DNA of 64,000 nucleotides from CAZWEZ01 sp964632795 (GTDB lineage Bacteria > Pseudomonadota > Alphaproteobacteria > Rhodospirillales > 2-02-FULL-58-16), in NCBI GenBank assembly GCA_964632795.1, contig CAZWEZ010000003.1:28044-92043 (forward strand), given 5' to 3'. Shown here in pieces: positions 16,558 to 26,433 of the stretch. Under the pieces are notes generated by a model that worked only from the letters and a program-made list of their open reading frames with translations, did no database searches and was not told where the DNA came from. How positions within the stretch are numbered: the stretch's first letter is position 1; each line of letters opens with the position of its first letter. A program made the position numbers and the translations under genes.

Positions 16558-17814
16558 ATGAAAAAATTGATCACCGCACTGGCGGCGGGGTTTGCCCTGG
16601 TCGTCCTACTGGTCCAGCCGGGCGTGGCCGCCGAAAAACTCAAGGTCGGCGTTCTGGCGACCCTCGAAGGCACTTACACCGTCCTCGGCGAGGACGGCGT
16701 GCGTGGCTTCAAGGTCGCGCTCAAGCAGTTCGGCGGCAAGGCCGGCGGACGGGAAATCGAGGTCATCATCGGGGCGACCGACGCCAGCCCGGATTCGGCC
16801 ATCCGCGCGGTCCGCAAGCTGGTCGAGCAGGACAAGGTCGACTTCATCATCGGCCCGCTTTCCGGCTCCGAGGGCATCGCCGTCAAGAACTACGCCCATA
16901 CCCAGCCCCAGGTGACCATCCTGAACGGCATCTCGGCCGCCCAGGAGACCACCTACGTCGATCCGGCGCCCAATTACTTCCGCTTCAATACCGACGGCGC
17001 CCAGTGGTCGGCCGGTTTGGGTAAATACGTCTACCACGACAAGGGCTATCGCACGGTGGCGACGATCGGCGAGGACTACTCCTTCGTCTACACCCAGGTC
17101 TTTGGCTTCGTCCTCGAGTTCTGCGGCGAGGGCGGAATCATCACCGAACGGCTCTGGGTGCCTCTGGGGACCAAGGACTTCGCCTCGATCATCGCCGCGC
17201 TGCCCGACGACGTCGACGCCATCTACCTCGGGCTCGGCGGCGGCGACGCGGTCAACTTCCTCAACCAGTACCAGCAGGCCGGCGGCGACGCCGCCCTGAT
17301 CGGCGGCTCGATCATGGCCGACCAGACGGTGATGTCCTCCAAGGGCAGCGCCAAGAAGGCGCTGATAGGCACCCCCGCCTCGGGGCCCCAGGCCGACACC
17401 TGGGACAATCCCAAATGGCAGGCTTACGTCAAGGCCTACCAGGACGCCTTCCCACCCGAAGAGCGGTTCCCCGGCCCGTCGCTGCTGGCGACCGGCTACT
17501 ACAATGCCGCCACCGCCGCCTTCACCGTGCTCGACATGATCGGCGGCGACCTCAGCGACGGTCACAAGAAGTTCCGCGCCGAACTGTCCAAGCTCGAGCT
17601 CGACGCGCCCAACGGAAAGATCACCCTCGATCACAACCGTCAGGCCATCGGCAACAACTTCGTCACCGAGGTCTTCGAGGACGCCAACGGCGAATTGATG
17701 AACAAGCTGGTCAAGATCATCCCCAACGTGAACCAGACGCTGGGCATGGACCCGGCCACGTTTGCCACGATCGGCCTCCCCGGACGCGATATTCCGGAGT
17801 GCAAGAAGTACTGA
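16558..17814 (+). CDS. Liv-type ABC transporter substrate-binding protein
   Basis: A 418-residue periplasmic binding protein of the branched-chain amino acid/amide class. A signal peptide (MKKLITALAAGFALVV to GVAA) precedes KLKVGVLATLEGTYTVLGED, and the two-lobe Peripla_BP_6 pattern follows (IIGPLSGSE, YFRFNTDGAQW, VATIGEDYSFVY). The same frame is open far upstream, antisense to the ThDP gene, but the ATG at 16558 with a GGGAGG site is clearly right. Ligand unknown; aromatic or aliphatic carboxylates are common for this class. The permeases and ATPases that should serve it begin at 20431. Confidence 0.88.
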   Translation: MKKLITALAAGFALVVLLVQPGVAAEKLKVGVLATLEGTYTVLGEDGVRGFKVALKQFGGKAGGREIEVIIGATDASPDSAIRAVRKLVEQDKVDFIIGPLSGSEGIAVKNYAHTQPQVTILNGISAAQETTYVDPAPNYFRFNTDGAQWSAGLGKYVYHDKGYRTVATIGEDYSFVYTQVFGFVLEFCGEGGIITERLWVPLGTKDFASIIAALPDDVDAIYLGLGGGDAVNFLNQYQQAGGDAALIGGSIMADQTVMSSKGSAKKALIGTPASGPQADTWDNPKWQAYVKAYQDAFPPEERFPGPSLLATGYYNAATAAFTVLDMIGGDLSDGHKKFRAELSKLELDAPNGKITLDHNRQAIGNNFVTEVFEDANGELMNKLVKIIPNVNQTLGMDPATFATIGLPGRDIPECKKY

Positions 17815-17932
17815 TCCGGATCGACTGACGGAGGATCGGCGCCGTGTCCCCCTTGGGGCATGGCGCCGCCTCCGCCAGCCGTGACTTTCCGGTGATGGCC
17901 GCGCGGGACCTCTGGGGGGGGAGCGAAGCCTT

Positions 17933-19066
17933 ATGTCCTTGATCGGTTATCTGACCAAGATCCACTTCGCCGAGGGTATTGTCGGCGACGTCCTGCCCTG
18001 CGAACTGGAACGGCTCGGCATTCGGCACGTGTTCCTGGTGACCGACGAGGGCGCCGTCGAAAACGGCCTTTTCGAGCGCGTCAAACCGGCCATCCCGACC
18101 AACATTTCGGTCACCCTTTACGATCAGACTCCGGAGAACCCGACCGAATCCGCATCGATCGCCGCAACCGAAATCTACGACCTCGAAGGCTGCGACGGAA
18201 TCATCGCCCTGGGAGGCGGATCGGCGATCGACCTCGCCAAGGTAGTCGGGCTTCTCGCCAGCCATGACGGCCGACTGTCCACCTACGCCGTGGACGAGGG
18301 CGGAATCACCAGGATCCGCGACGTGTTGCCGCCGATCATCGCCATCCCGACGACCGCCGGCACCGGTTCGGAGGTCGGACGCTTCGCCCTCATCGTGGAT
18401 AACGCCGGGCGCAAGCTCGGCCTGGTCAGTCCCCATCTCATCCCGATGGTCGCCATCTGCGATCCCGAGTTGACGGTGACCCTGAATCCGTTCCTGACCG
18501 CGGCCACGGGGATGGACGCCCTGACCCATTGCATCGAAACCTTCATCGCCACGGCCTATAACCCGCCGGCCGACGGAATCGCTCTCGACGGCCTCAAGCG
18601 GGCCGCCGCGAACATCGAACTGGCGGTCGAGAACGGCAGGAACATCCACGCCCGGCGCGAGATGATGGCGGCGGCGATGGAAGGGGCGCTGGCGCTTCAG
18701 AAGGGGTTGGGCGGGGTTCACGCGATCAGCCACGCCTTGTACGACATCGACGGCCACCGGTTCCATCACGGCACCCTGAACGCCGTCCTGCTGCCCTATG
18801 TCCTCGAATTCAACGAGCCGGCCGTCGGGGAGCGTTACGACGACCTGAAACTGGCCATGAAACTGAACAACGGCGCCGACCTGGGCGACCACATCAGGCG
18901 CCTCAACGAACGCATCGACCTGCCGGCGTCGCTGTGCGAAATGGGGGTCGACCTGGCGGCGATCGACCGCGCGGCGCCCCTCGCCGAGCGGGACCACACC
19001 AACGCCACCAACCCGCGGAAGGCCTCGGCGGCCGACTATCGCGACATCATGCGCGCGGCCTTGTAA
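17933..19066 (+). CDS. Iron-containing alcohol dehydrogenase
   Basis: A 377-residue group III dehydrogenase. The NAD-binding GGGSAIDLAK and IPTTAGTGSEV motifs lie in the N-terminal half; iron ligands are the Asp of the DPELTVTLNP region and the His residues in GMDALTHCIE, GGVHAISHAL and DGHRFHHG, with a conserved RDHTNATNPR tail. It oxidises or reduces a small alcohol or aldehyde with NAD(P). Its place between a binding protein and an AraC regulator suggests the imported compound or its product is an alcohol or aldehyde. Confidence 0.88.
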   Translation: MSLIGYLTKIHFAEGIVGDVLPCELERLGIRHVFLVTDEGAVENGLFERVKPAIPTNISVTLYDQTPENPTESASIAATEIYDLEGCDGIIALGGGSAIDLAKVVGLLASHDGRLSTYAVDEGGITRIRDVLPPIIAIPTTAGTGSEVGRFALIVDNAGRKLGLVSPHLIPMVAICDPELTVTLNPFLTAATGMDALTHCIETFIATAYNPPADGIALDGLKRAAANIELAVENGRNIHARREMMAAAMEGALALQKGLGGVHAISHALYDIDGHRFHHGTLNAVLLPYVLEFNEPAVGERYDDLKLAMKLNNGADLGDHIRRLNERIDLPASLCEMGVDLAAIDRAAPLAERDHTNATNPRKASAADYRDIMRAAL

Positions 19067-19212
19067 GGGGCCAGCGGTTTGCAATTTGCTTTCGATGCCG
19101 GGTACGGGTTAGGCTGAGCCTCCATAAGTAATAAATCAAAGGGCTCCGAGGCAATAAAATTACTCCAAGGGCTCTTTCGGGCAGGGGCAGGCCTGCCTTT
19201 GGGAGGCGGGGA

Positions 19213-20043
19213 ATGAGTACAGCCATTTCAGTCTATCATGGAGAGTTCGGACGCGCCTCGCTCTACTACCTCGACAAACCCATCATCAAGCACGCCCATC
19301 GCGAAGCCCACCTGACGTTCCACCTTCAGGGCACGCCCGCGGGAATGGAAATATCCGACAAGCCCTGTCGGGTCTGGGAGCAACAGGGTGCGGCGGTCAA
19401 TTCGTGGCAGCTTCACAACTACAATCCGGGCGTAAGGAACGCCGGGCAACACCTGCTGGTTATGTACATCGAGCCGTCCTGGTTCGTCGATTACAGCCGC
19501 TCGTTTACCGGCTCGCTGAAGTTCGGCCGCTCCGAGATCGAAGTGACGCCGGCGATCGGCAACCTGATCCAGAAGGTCGTCTCCTTGCTCCTCGACGGCG
19601 GGACGACGGATATGTTCGACGGCTATCTCTTCAAGTTGACCGACGAAAGCTTCACCCAGTCCCATCAATGGACGCCGGGGCCCCCCCAGCTCGATCTCAA
19701 GCCGAAGATCAACGACTTCCGGGTTCGCAAGTCGATCAAGCTGATGACCGAGAACATCGGCAACGAGATCGACATGGGGAAGATCGCCACCGAATCAGGC
19801 CTCTCGCGGCCCCATTTCTTCAAGCTGTTCCGCGACCAGATGGGGGTGACGCCGAAGCTCTACTGGAACACCATCCGCATGGAAAAGGCGCTGTACGACC
19901 TGACCGAAACCCCCAAGTACATCACCGATATCGGCTTCGACCTGGGGTTCTCGTCGCAAAGCAGTTTCTCGCGGTTTTTCGCCCTCAACGCGGGCATGTC
20001 GCCGACCGACTACCGGCGCGTCGCCCACGTCCTCAATTCCTGA
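19213..20043 (+). CDS. AraC family transcriptional regulator
   Basis: A 276-residue regulator with an N-terminal cupin-like sensor (about 1-165) and a C-terminal double helix-turn-helix (about 175-276): IATESGLSRPHFFKLFRDQ, ITDIGFDLGFSSQSSFSRFF and the closing TDYRRVAHVL. It probably activates the flanking transporter and dehydrogenase genes in response to the substrate. The 387-base gap that follows (20044-20430) shows no gene; it includes an AT-rich patch near 20208-20260 that could hold the promoter of the permease operon. Confidence 0.88.
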   Translation: MSTAISVYHGEFGRASLYYLDKPIIKHAHREAHLTFHLQGTPAGMEISDKPCRVWEQQGAAVNSWQLHNYNPGVRNAGQHLLVMYIEPSWFVDYSRSFTGSLKFGRSEIEVTPAIGNLIQKVVSLLLDGGTTDMFDGYLFKLTDESFTQSHQWTPGPPQLDLKPKINDFRVRKSIKLMTENIGNEIDMGKIATESGLSRPHFFKLFRDQMGVTPKLYWNTIRMEKALYDLTETPKYITDIGFDLGFSSQSSFSRFFALNAGMSPTDYRRVAHVLNS

Positions 20044-20430
20044 ATTTCCGACGGCTCCCGCCACGGGCCCCCGGGGCCATGATCGGCGGCGGCGACGAGC
20101 CCCGGGAGCGGCTTCCCGGAGTGCCGGGGATTCCCCCGCATTAGCGCGCCATGCAACGGTTTCGGGGATTCCGGGCGGCGCCATCGCAGACTCCGGACTC
20201 GCTAGAAAAAGACTACATGGTATGTTCTCATCCAAGGCCATGTTCTAGTTTGTTATTCAAGACGCGCGATCGGACAAGCGCGGAACAACGACGGGGAGGA
20301 ACGAATTGGGAATGTATCGGTCCCGGACAACATCCCCCTGTCGTCGAGCGCCGGCCGCCGGATCGGCCGTTCGGGCCGGGCGACGGTTTCCCTTGCGCCC
20401 GATCATGGGACAGCCGCCGGGAGGGACGGG

Positions 20431-21441
20431 TTGATCAAGTTCGCCGAACGGCATCCCATCTGGTCGATCATCATTTTCCTGGCCGTCATCGTGCTCCTGT
20501 GGCTGATCGTCGCGCCGTGGCCCAAGGAACTGACCTCGGTGATCGGGCGCAAGAAGGTCTTCCTCAACGCGCTGTTCAACGGCATCACCCTCGGCGGGCT
20601 CTATTTCCTGGTCGCCAGCGGGTTCACCCTGATCTTCGGCCTGATGCGGAACGTCAACCTGGCCCACGGCTCGCTCTACCTGCTGGGCGGATACATCGGC
20701 TACACGATCTCCGATTTGACCGGGTCCTGGCTGTTCAGCTTCGTGGTCGCGTTCATCGCCATGGCCCTGCTCGGCATCGTCCTCCAGCTCGTCGTCTTCC
20801 GCCGCATGGAAGGCGAAGACCTGCGCCAGACCCTGGTCACGATCGGCATCTCGATCGTGCTTGCCGATGTGTATCTCTGGATCTGGGGCGGTGACTTCTA
20901 CCAGATCCTGGCCCCCGACTGGCTGTTCGGACCGATCAAGCTGCCGCTGATCACGGCGGTCAAGAGTTCGGGCCAGGTGGTCTACCTGAAGTACCCGATG
21001 GTCCGGATCTTCATCTTCTGCGCCTCGGCCGTCATCGGCGTCCTGATCTGGCTGGTCCTCAACAAGAGCCGGATCGGAATGATGGTCCGGGCCGGCGTCG
21101 ACGACCGCGAGATGCTGTCCGCCTCGGGGATCAGGATCCAGTACGTGTTCGTCGCCGTGTTCGCCTTCGGGGCCGGGCTGGCGGGAATCGCCGGGGTGGT
21201 CGGCGGGACTTTCCAGTCCCTGGCCCCGGGCGAGGACATGCGGTTCCTGCTGTCCTCGCTGGTGGTGGTCATCGTCGGCGGCATGGGGAGCATTCCCGGC
21301 GCCGCCCTGGGGGCCCTGCTGATCGGCCTCTCCGAGCAGTTCGGGTCGGTCTATATGCCGACCTACGCGGTGGTCCTCACCTTCCTGATCATGGTCCTGG
21401 TCCTGGCCTTCAGGCCCCAGGGACTGTTGGGCAACCGGTGA
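20431..21441 (+). CDS. Liv-type ABC permease (LivH type)
   Basis: A 336-residue membrane protein with about eight segments. GLYFLVASGFTLIFGLMRNVNLAHGSLYLLGG is the LivH start motif, preceded by an extra N-terminal helix (residues about 12-30). The start is a TTG at 20431 after GGGAGGGA. It overlaps the next permease gene by 4 bases, and the four transporter genes read as one translationally coupled unit. Confidence 0.86.
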   Translation: MIKFAERHPIWSIIIFLAVIVLLWLIVAPWPKELTSVIGRKKVFLNALFNGITLGGLYFLVASGFTLIFGLMRNVNLAHGSLYLLGGYIGYTISDLTGSWLFSFVVAFIAMALLGIVLQLVVFRRMEGEDLRQTLVTIGISIVLADVYLWIWGGDFYQILAPDWLFGPIKLPLITAVKSSGQVVYLKYPMVRIFIFCASAVIGVLIWLVLNKSRIGMMVRAGVDDREMLSASGIRIQYVFVAVFAFGAGLAGIAGVVGGTFQSLAPGEDMRFLLSSLVVVIVGGMGSIPGAALGALLIGLSEQFGSVYMPTYAVVLTFLIMVLVLAFRPQGLLGNR

Positions 21442-22541
21442 GAGCGATGGCACGGCAAAGACACCACGGAGAATCGCCGACGCCCGGCCAGGGGGAGCTG
21501 CCGGTCTGGATCCGCAAGATCCACCCGGTGGTCTGGCTGGTCATCCTGTTCCTTCTGTTCCTGCCGACGTTCACCAACAATTTCATCCAGCTCCAGATCT
21601 TCGGCTGGAGCTTCATCCTCGGCATGATCGCGCTGAGCCTGATGTTCCTGGCCGGCTACGGCGGGATGATATCGCTGGTCCAGATGACGGTCGCCGGGTG
21701 CGCCGGATACATGGCGGCGATCTTCGGCGACAGCGCCGTGACCACGATCAGCCTGGGTTGGGTGTGGTGGGTGTCCCTCCCCATCGCCCTGGCCATCGCG
21801 GTGGTGTTCGGGACCATCTCGGGCGCCCTGGCGGTGCGCACCGAAGGCATCTACACGCTCATGATCACGCTTGCCATCGCCGCCGCGTTCTTCTACTTCA
21901 CCCGCCAGAACTACGTCATCTTCAACGGCTTCAGCGGCTTCAACGCGCTCAAGCCGCCGGCCGTCTTCGGCGTCGATTGGCGCCATCCGACGGTGTTCTA
22001 CTACCTGACCCTGTTCTGCGCCGGCTTCAGCTTCCTGGCCGTGCGCTACGTCTCGCGCTCGCCCTTCGGCCTCGCCCTCCAGGGGATCCGGGACAACGCC
22101 CGGCGGATGTCGGCGCTCGGCTTCAACGTGACCGCCCACCGCATCGCCGCCTATTCCTTCGCGGCGCTGATCGCCGGCGTCGCCGGGATCCTGCTGTCGT
22201 GGTTGAACGGCCAGATCTCGCCCGGGACCGCGGGCATCGGTCCGGTGATCGACATCCTGGTGATCGCCGTGATCGGCGGCCTGCGCCATCCGATCGGGCC
22301 CTTCATCGGCGCCCTGGTCTACGTCCTGCTCAAGACCTTCGCCATCGACCTTCTCCAGGGACTCGGTTTCGACAGCCTACGCTTCAACTTGGTGGTCGGT
22401 CTCGGCTTCCTGGCCATCGTCTTCTATTCTCCGGACGGCGTTCTGGGGCTGTGGGAGCGCTGGCGCCGTTCGAACCGCCTATTGCGCAAGCGCGACGACC
22501 TGCCCCGGCCGGCCGGGGCCGCCACGGGAGACGAGTCGTGA
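21438..22541 (+). CDS. Liv-type ABC permease (LivM type)
   Basis: A 367-residue membrane protein with the LivM features ALSLMFLAGYGGMISLVQM in the first third and RSPFGLALQGIRDNARRMSA (the EAA-like ATPase contact loop) in the second half. It pairs with the LivH-type protein at 20431. Its TGA overlaps the GTG of the ATPase gene at 22538. Confidence 0.86.
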   Translation: MRAMARQRHHGESPTPGQGELPVWIRKIHPVVWLVILFLLFLPTFTNNFIQLQIFGWSFILGMIALSLMFLAGYGGMISLVQMTVAGCAGYMAAIFGDSAVTTISLGWVWWVSLPIALAIAVVFGTISGALAVRTEGIYTLMITLAIAAAFFYFTRQNYVIFNGFSGFNALKPPAVFGVDWRHPTVFYYLTLFCAGFSFLAVRYVSRSPFGLALQGIRDNARRMSALGFNVTAHRIAAYSFAALIAGVAGILLSWLNGQISPGTAGIGPVIDILVIAVIGGLRHPIGPFIGALVYVLLKTFAIDLLQGLGFDSLRFNLVVGLGFLAIVFYSPDGVLGLWERWRRSNRLLRKRDDLPRPAGAATGDES

Positions 22542-23320
22542 AGACGGTCGCCGAAAGATTGTCGGTGGCCGGGGACGCTTATGCGCTGGAGCTGAACGGC
22601 GTGAGCCGGCTGTTCGGGGCGCTGACCGCGCTGGCGGACATCAACATGCAGGTCCGGGCCGGAGAGAAGCGGGCCGTACTCGGTTCCAACGGCGCCGGCA
22701 AGACCACGCTGTTCAACTGCATCACGGGGGACTATTACCCGAGCGCCGGACGCATCCGCTTCTTCGGCCAGGACGTCACCCGCATCCCGCCCCACGAGCG
22801 AATCCGCAAGGGGTTGCGACGGACCTACCAGACCTCGCTGCTGTTCCATAATCTGAGCGTTCTCGACAACGTCTATCTGGCCTGCCGGGGGGTGTCCCGG
22901 GGGCGCTTCTCGCTGTTTAGGACGCGGCGCTCGGACGCCATGATGCATTCGGCCGAGGAACTGGTCGAGGCCGTCCACCTCCTGGACGTCAAGTTCCAGA
23001 AGGTGGGCGAGCTGAGCTACGGCCAGCAGCGTCAGTTGGAGATCGCCCTGGCCCTCGCCGTGGTCCCGCGTTTCGTGTTGTTCGACGAGCCGGCGGCCGG
23101 CCTGTCGCCGCCCGAACGCGCCGAGTTGATCGAGATTCTCAAGTCGCTTCCCGCCCACATGGGGTTCATCATCATCGAGCACGACATGGATGTCGCCCTC
23201 CGGGTGGTCGAATCGGTGACCGTGATGCACAACGGCTCGATCTTCAAGGAAGGCTCGCCCGAGGAGATCGAAGCCGATCCGGAGGTCCAGGAGTTGTACC
23301 TGGGTAAGAGACATGGCTGA
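22538..23320 (+). CDS. Liv-type ABC ATPase (LivG type)
   Basis: A 260-residue ATPase starting at a GTG (22538) that overlaps the preceding stop. Walker A is GSNGAGKTTLF, the signature is ELSYGQQRQLE (variant of LSGGQ, common in LivG-like proteins), Walker B is VLFDEPAAGLSP and the H-loop is IIIEHDMD. It couples ATP hydrolysis to the permeases encoded upstream and overlaps the next ATPase gene by 8 bases. Confidence 0.86.
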   Translation: MKTVAERLSVAGDAYALELNGVSRLFGALTALADINMQVRAGEKRAVLGSNGAGKTTLFNCITGDYYPSAGRIRFFGQDVTRIPPHERIRKGLRRTYQTSLLFHNLSVLDNVYLACRGVSRGRFSLFRTRRSDAMMHSAEELVEAVHLLDVKFQKVGELSYGQQRQLEIALALAVVPRFVLFDEPAAGLSPPERAELIEILKSLPAHMGFIIIEHDMDVALRVVESVTVMHNGSIFKEGSPEEIEADPEVQELYLGKRHG

Positions 23321-25571
23321 GATCGGGCGCAGCCGGACCAGGGAGCCCGACGCGGTCCTCAGGATCAAGGACCTGCACGTCTATTACGGCCACTCCCATG
23401 CCCTGCAGGGGGTCAACCTGTCCCTCGAGCACAGCTCCCTTTCGGTGGTCGGGCGCAACGGCATGGGCAAGACGACGCTGTGCAATTCGATCATGGGCCT
23501 GGTCAGGTCCTCGGCCGGCTCGATCCGCTACGAATTGAACGAACTCAGGGGATTGGCGCCCAACCAGATCGCCAACCTGGGCATCGGCTACGTGCCCCAG
23601 GGACGCAGACTGTGGCCGTCGCTGACGGTGGACGAGCATCTGCGTCTGTGCTCGCGCGGCGGCAAGCAGGTGGCGTGGACGGCCGAGCGCGTCTACTCCA
23701 TGTTCCCGCGCCTCGCCGAGCGCCGCAACAACAAGGGCAGCCAGTTGTCCGGCGGCGAACAGCAGATGCTGGCGATCTCGCGAGCCCTGCTCGGCAACCC
23801 CAGCCTGCTGATCATGGACGAACCGACCGAGGGCCTGGCCCCGGTCATCGTCGCCCAGGTCGAGGAGATGCTGCTGACGCTGGTCGAGGAGGAGGACGTC
23901 GCGGTCCTGGTCATCGAGCAGAACATCGGCGTCGCGACGGCGGTCTCGGAGAACGTCGCGATCATGGTCAACGGCCGCATCAACCGGATCATGGACTCCG
24001 CCCAGCTGGCCGCCGATCGCGACCTCCAACAGCGCCTCCTCGGCGTCGGGCGCCATGGCGAGGAGGCGATCGAGGAACTGGAGCCGGTCGCCGACAGCGA
24101 GCCGGAGCCGGAGGGCGCGACCCGCCTCCCCCGCCGCCCGGAGAAGACCGAGGTCAAGGTGTTCATGTCCAACCCGACGCCGCCGACCCGCTGGTCGCAA
24201 CCGGCCGAACGGGCGGCGATCATGGCGGCGGCCAAGACCGTCGGACCGGCCGCCGAGGACGAAGACCTTCCCCAAGTCCTCCGCATGGAGCCATCCTCGC
24301 TCGGCGACCTTCGGGGCGACGTCGCCCTGGTCGTCGGCACCCTGGACACCAAATCGAAAGAACTGAAGTACATCCGGGATTGCCTGACCGCCTACGGCGT
24401 CAAGGCCAAGCTGGTCGACCTGTCGACCAGCGGCCGGCCATCGATCGCCGAGGTGCCGCCCCACCAGGTGGCGACCTACAACCGCAAGGGGCCGAACGCG
24501 ATCTTCACCGGCGATCGGGGGTCGTCGGTCCGCGAGATGGCGATCGCCTTCGAGAACTGGATCGTCCGCCAGCGAGGCATCGCCGGCATCATCTCGGCCG
24601 GCGGCAGCGGCGGCACGGCGCTGGTCACCCCGGGGATGCGGCGCCTGCCGGTGGGCATCCCCAAGGTGATGATCTCGACCGTCGCCTCGGGCGACGTCAA
24701 GAAGTACGTCGGGGGCACCGACATCATGATGATGCACTCGGTGACCGACGTTCAGGGGCTCAACCGGATCTCCCGCCAGGTCCTCGCCAACGGCGCCCAC
24801 GCGCTGGCCGGGATGGTCATCGGCCGGCCGTCGGCAAGCCCTTCCCGGGCCGACGGCCGCCAGGTCGAGGAAACCGACCTGCCGGCCGTCGGCCTGACCA
24901 TGTTCGGAGTCACCACGCCCTGTGTCCAGCAGGTCACGGCGGCACTGGAGAAAGACTTCGACTGCCTGGTCTTCCACGCCACCGGGACCGGCGGCCAGTC
25001 GATGGAGAACCTGGTCGATTCCGGTATGCTGGCCGGGGTCATCGACATCACGACCACCGAGGTCTGCGACCTGCTGGTCGGCGGGGTGTTCGCGGCCACC
25101 GAGGACCGGTTCGGCTCCATCGTCCGCTCCCGCCTGCCCTACGTCGGCTCGTGCGGCGCGCTCGACATGGTCAATTTCGGCCCCCGCGACACCGTACCGA
25201 CGCAGTTCCAGGGGCGGAACCTCTACGAACACAACCCGCAGGTCACCCTGATGCGGACCACCCCCGAGGAAAACGCCAGCTTCGGGCGCTGGATCGGCGA
25301 ACGGCTGAACAGGATGGACGGGCCGGTCAGGTTCTTCATTCCCGAGGCTGGAGTCTCGTTGCTCGACGCCCCGGGACAGCCGTTTCACGACCCCCAGGCC
25401 GACCAGGCGTTGTTCGCCGCCCTGGAGGAGACCGTGACCCAAACGGGCAAGCGCCAGCTCATCCGCCTGCCTTTCAACGTCAACGATCCGTCGTTCTCGG
25501 AAGCTATCGTCACCGCCTTCCTGTCGATCGCCGGCAGGCCGGCGGCGCGACGGCGGAAAGGGAGGAAGTAA
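23313..25571 (+). CDS. LivF-type ABC ATPase fused to Tm-1-like (UPF0261) domain
   Basis: A 752-residue two-part protein. Residues about 1-245 are a LivF ATPase: GRNGMGKTTL, LSGGEQQML, LLIMDEPTEGLAP, LVIEQN. After a charged, proline-rich linker (about 246-330) residues 333-752 are a Tm-1-like ATP-binding domain: VALVVGTLDTKSKEL, ISAGGSGGTALVTPGMRRLP, VFHATGTGGQSMENLV. In plants Tm-1 is fused instead to a TIM barrel, encoded here by the next gene. No frameshift or internal start is visible, so the fusion appears genuine. It would tie transporter activity to the unknown reaction of the Tm-1 module. Confidence 0.85.
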   Translation: MAEIGRSRTREPDAVLRIKDLHVYYGHSHALQGVNLSLEHSSLSVVGRNGMGKTTLCNSIMGLVRSSAGSIRYELNELRGLAPNQIANLGIGYVPQGRRLWPSLTVDEHLRLCSRGGKQVAWTAERVYSMFPRLAERRNNKGSQLSGGEQQMLAISRALLGNPSLLIMDEPTEGLAPVIVAQVEEMLLTLVEEEDVAVLVIEQNIGVATAVSENVAIMVNGRINRIMDSAQLAADRDLQQRLLGVGRHGEEAIEELEPVADSEPEPEGATRLPRRPEKTEVKVFMSNPTPPTRWSQPAERAAIMAAAKTVGPAAEDEDLPQVLRMEPSSLGDLRGDVALVVGTLDTKSKELKYIRDCLTAYGVKAKLVDLSTSGRPSIAEVPPHQVATYNRKGPNAIFTGDRGSSVREMAIAFENWIVRQRGIAGIISAGGSGGTALVTPGMRRLPVGIPKVMISTVASGDVKKYVGGTDIMMMHSVTDVQGLNRISRQVLANGAHALAGMVIGRPSASPSRADGRQVEETDLPAVGLTMFGVTTPCVQQVTAALEKDFDCLVFHATGTGGQSMENLVDSGMLAGVIDITTTEVCDLLVGGVFAATEDRFGSIVRSRLPYVGSCGALDMVNFGPRDTVPTQFQGRNLYEHNPQVTLMRTTPEENASFGRWIGERLNRMDGPVRFFIPEAGVSLLDAPGQPFHDPQADQALFAALEETVTQTGKRQLIRLPFNVNDPSFSEAIVTAFLSIAGRPAARRRKGRK

Positions 25572-25574
25572 GGG

Positions 25575-26408
25575 ATGCCGTTATTCGAGCGTGAGGCGCT
25601 GGTGGAACGGTTCCGCGACATGGTACGGCGCGGCGAACCCATCATCGGGGGCGGCGCCGGGATCGGCCTGTCGGCCAAGTGCGAGGAGGCCGGCGGGATC
25701 GACCTGATCGTGATCTACAACTCGGGGCGCTACCGGATGGCCGGGCGCGGGTCGCTGGCCGGACTGATGTCCTACGGCAACGCCAACGAGATCGTCATGG
25801 AGATGGCGGCCGAGGTGCTGCCGGTGGTCGAGCGGACCCCCGTCCTGGCCGGGGTCAACGGTACCGACCCGTTCTGCATCTTCGACAGGTTCCTCGACGA
25901 CCTCAGGGCGGTCGGCTTCTCGGGGGTCCAGAACTTCCCCACCGTGGGGCTGATCGACGGCACCTTCCGCGCCAACCTGGAGGAGACCGGGATGTCCTAC
26001 GGCCTGGAGGTCGACATGATCGCCCTCGCCCACCAAAAGGACATGCTGACCACGCCCTACGTGTTCGGCGAGGAAGACGCCGCGGCGATGGCCAGGGCCG
26101 GGGCCGACATCATCGTCTGCCACCTGGGGCTGACCACCGGCGGTTCGATCGGCGCCGAGACCTCCCACAAGCTGGAGGACTGTCCGGCGGTCGTCGACGC
26201 CTGGGCCGAGGCCGCCATGAAGGTCAACAAGGACACCATCGTGCTGGTCCACGGCGGACCGGTCTCGATGCCCGAGGACGCCGAGTTCGTCCTCGCCAAC
26301 ACGCAATGCTGCCACGGTTTCTTCGGCGCCTCCTCGATGGAGCGCCTGCCGACGGAAGTCGCGCTGACCGAACAGACGAGGAAGTTCAAACAGATCGGCG
26401 CCGGCTGA
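25575..26408 (+). CDS. Phosphoenolpyruvate hydrolase-family TIM-barrel protein (Tm-1 partner)
   Basis: A 277-residue protein of the PEP hydrolase-like family: IIGGGAGIGLSAKCEEAGGI at the start, LAGVNGTDPF, NFPTVGLIDGTFR, HLGLTTGGSIGA and CHGFFGASSMERLP. The family is found next to, or fused C-terminally to, Tm-1-like domains, as in the tomato Tm-1 protein; catalysis is uncharacterised in most members. It starts 3 bases after the fusion gene, so the two products are very likely made together and interact. Confidence 0.85.
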   Translation: MPLFEREALVERFRDMVRRGEPIIGGGAGIGLSAKCEEAGGIDLIVIYNSGRYRMAGRGSLAGLMSYGNANEIVMEMAAEVLPVVERTPVLAGVNGTDPFCIFDRFLDDLRAVGFSGVQNFPTVGLIDGTFRANLEETGMSYGLEVDMIALAHQKDMLTTPYVFGEEDAAAMARAGADIIVCHLGLTTGGSIGAETSHKLEDCPAVVDAWAEAAMKVNKDTIVLVHGGPVSMPEDAEFVLANTQCCHGFFGASSMERLPTEVALTEQTRKFKQIGAG

Positions 26409-26433
26409 CGGAGCGAGAGAAGGAGGATCGGTT

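Noticed and set aside
23480..25594. A 704-codon open frame overlapping the LivF-Tm-1 fusion in another frame
   Set aside because: Its product is Arg/Pro/Gly-rich without any domain, as expected for a shifted frame over GC-rich DNA.
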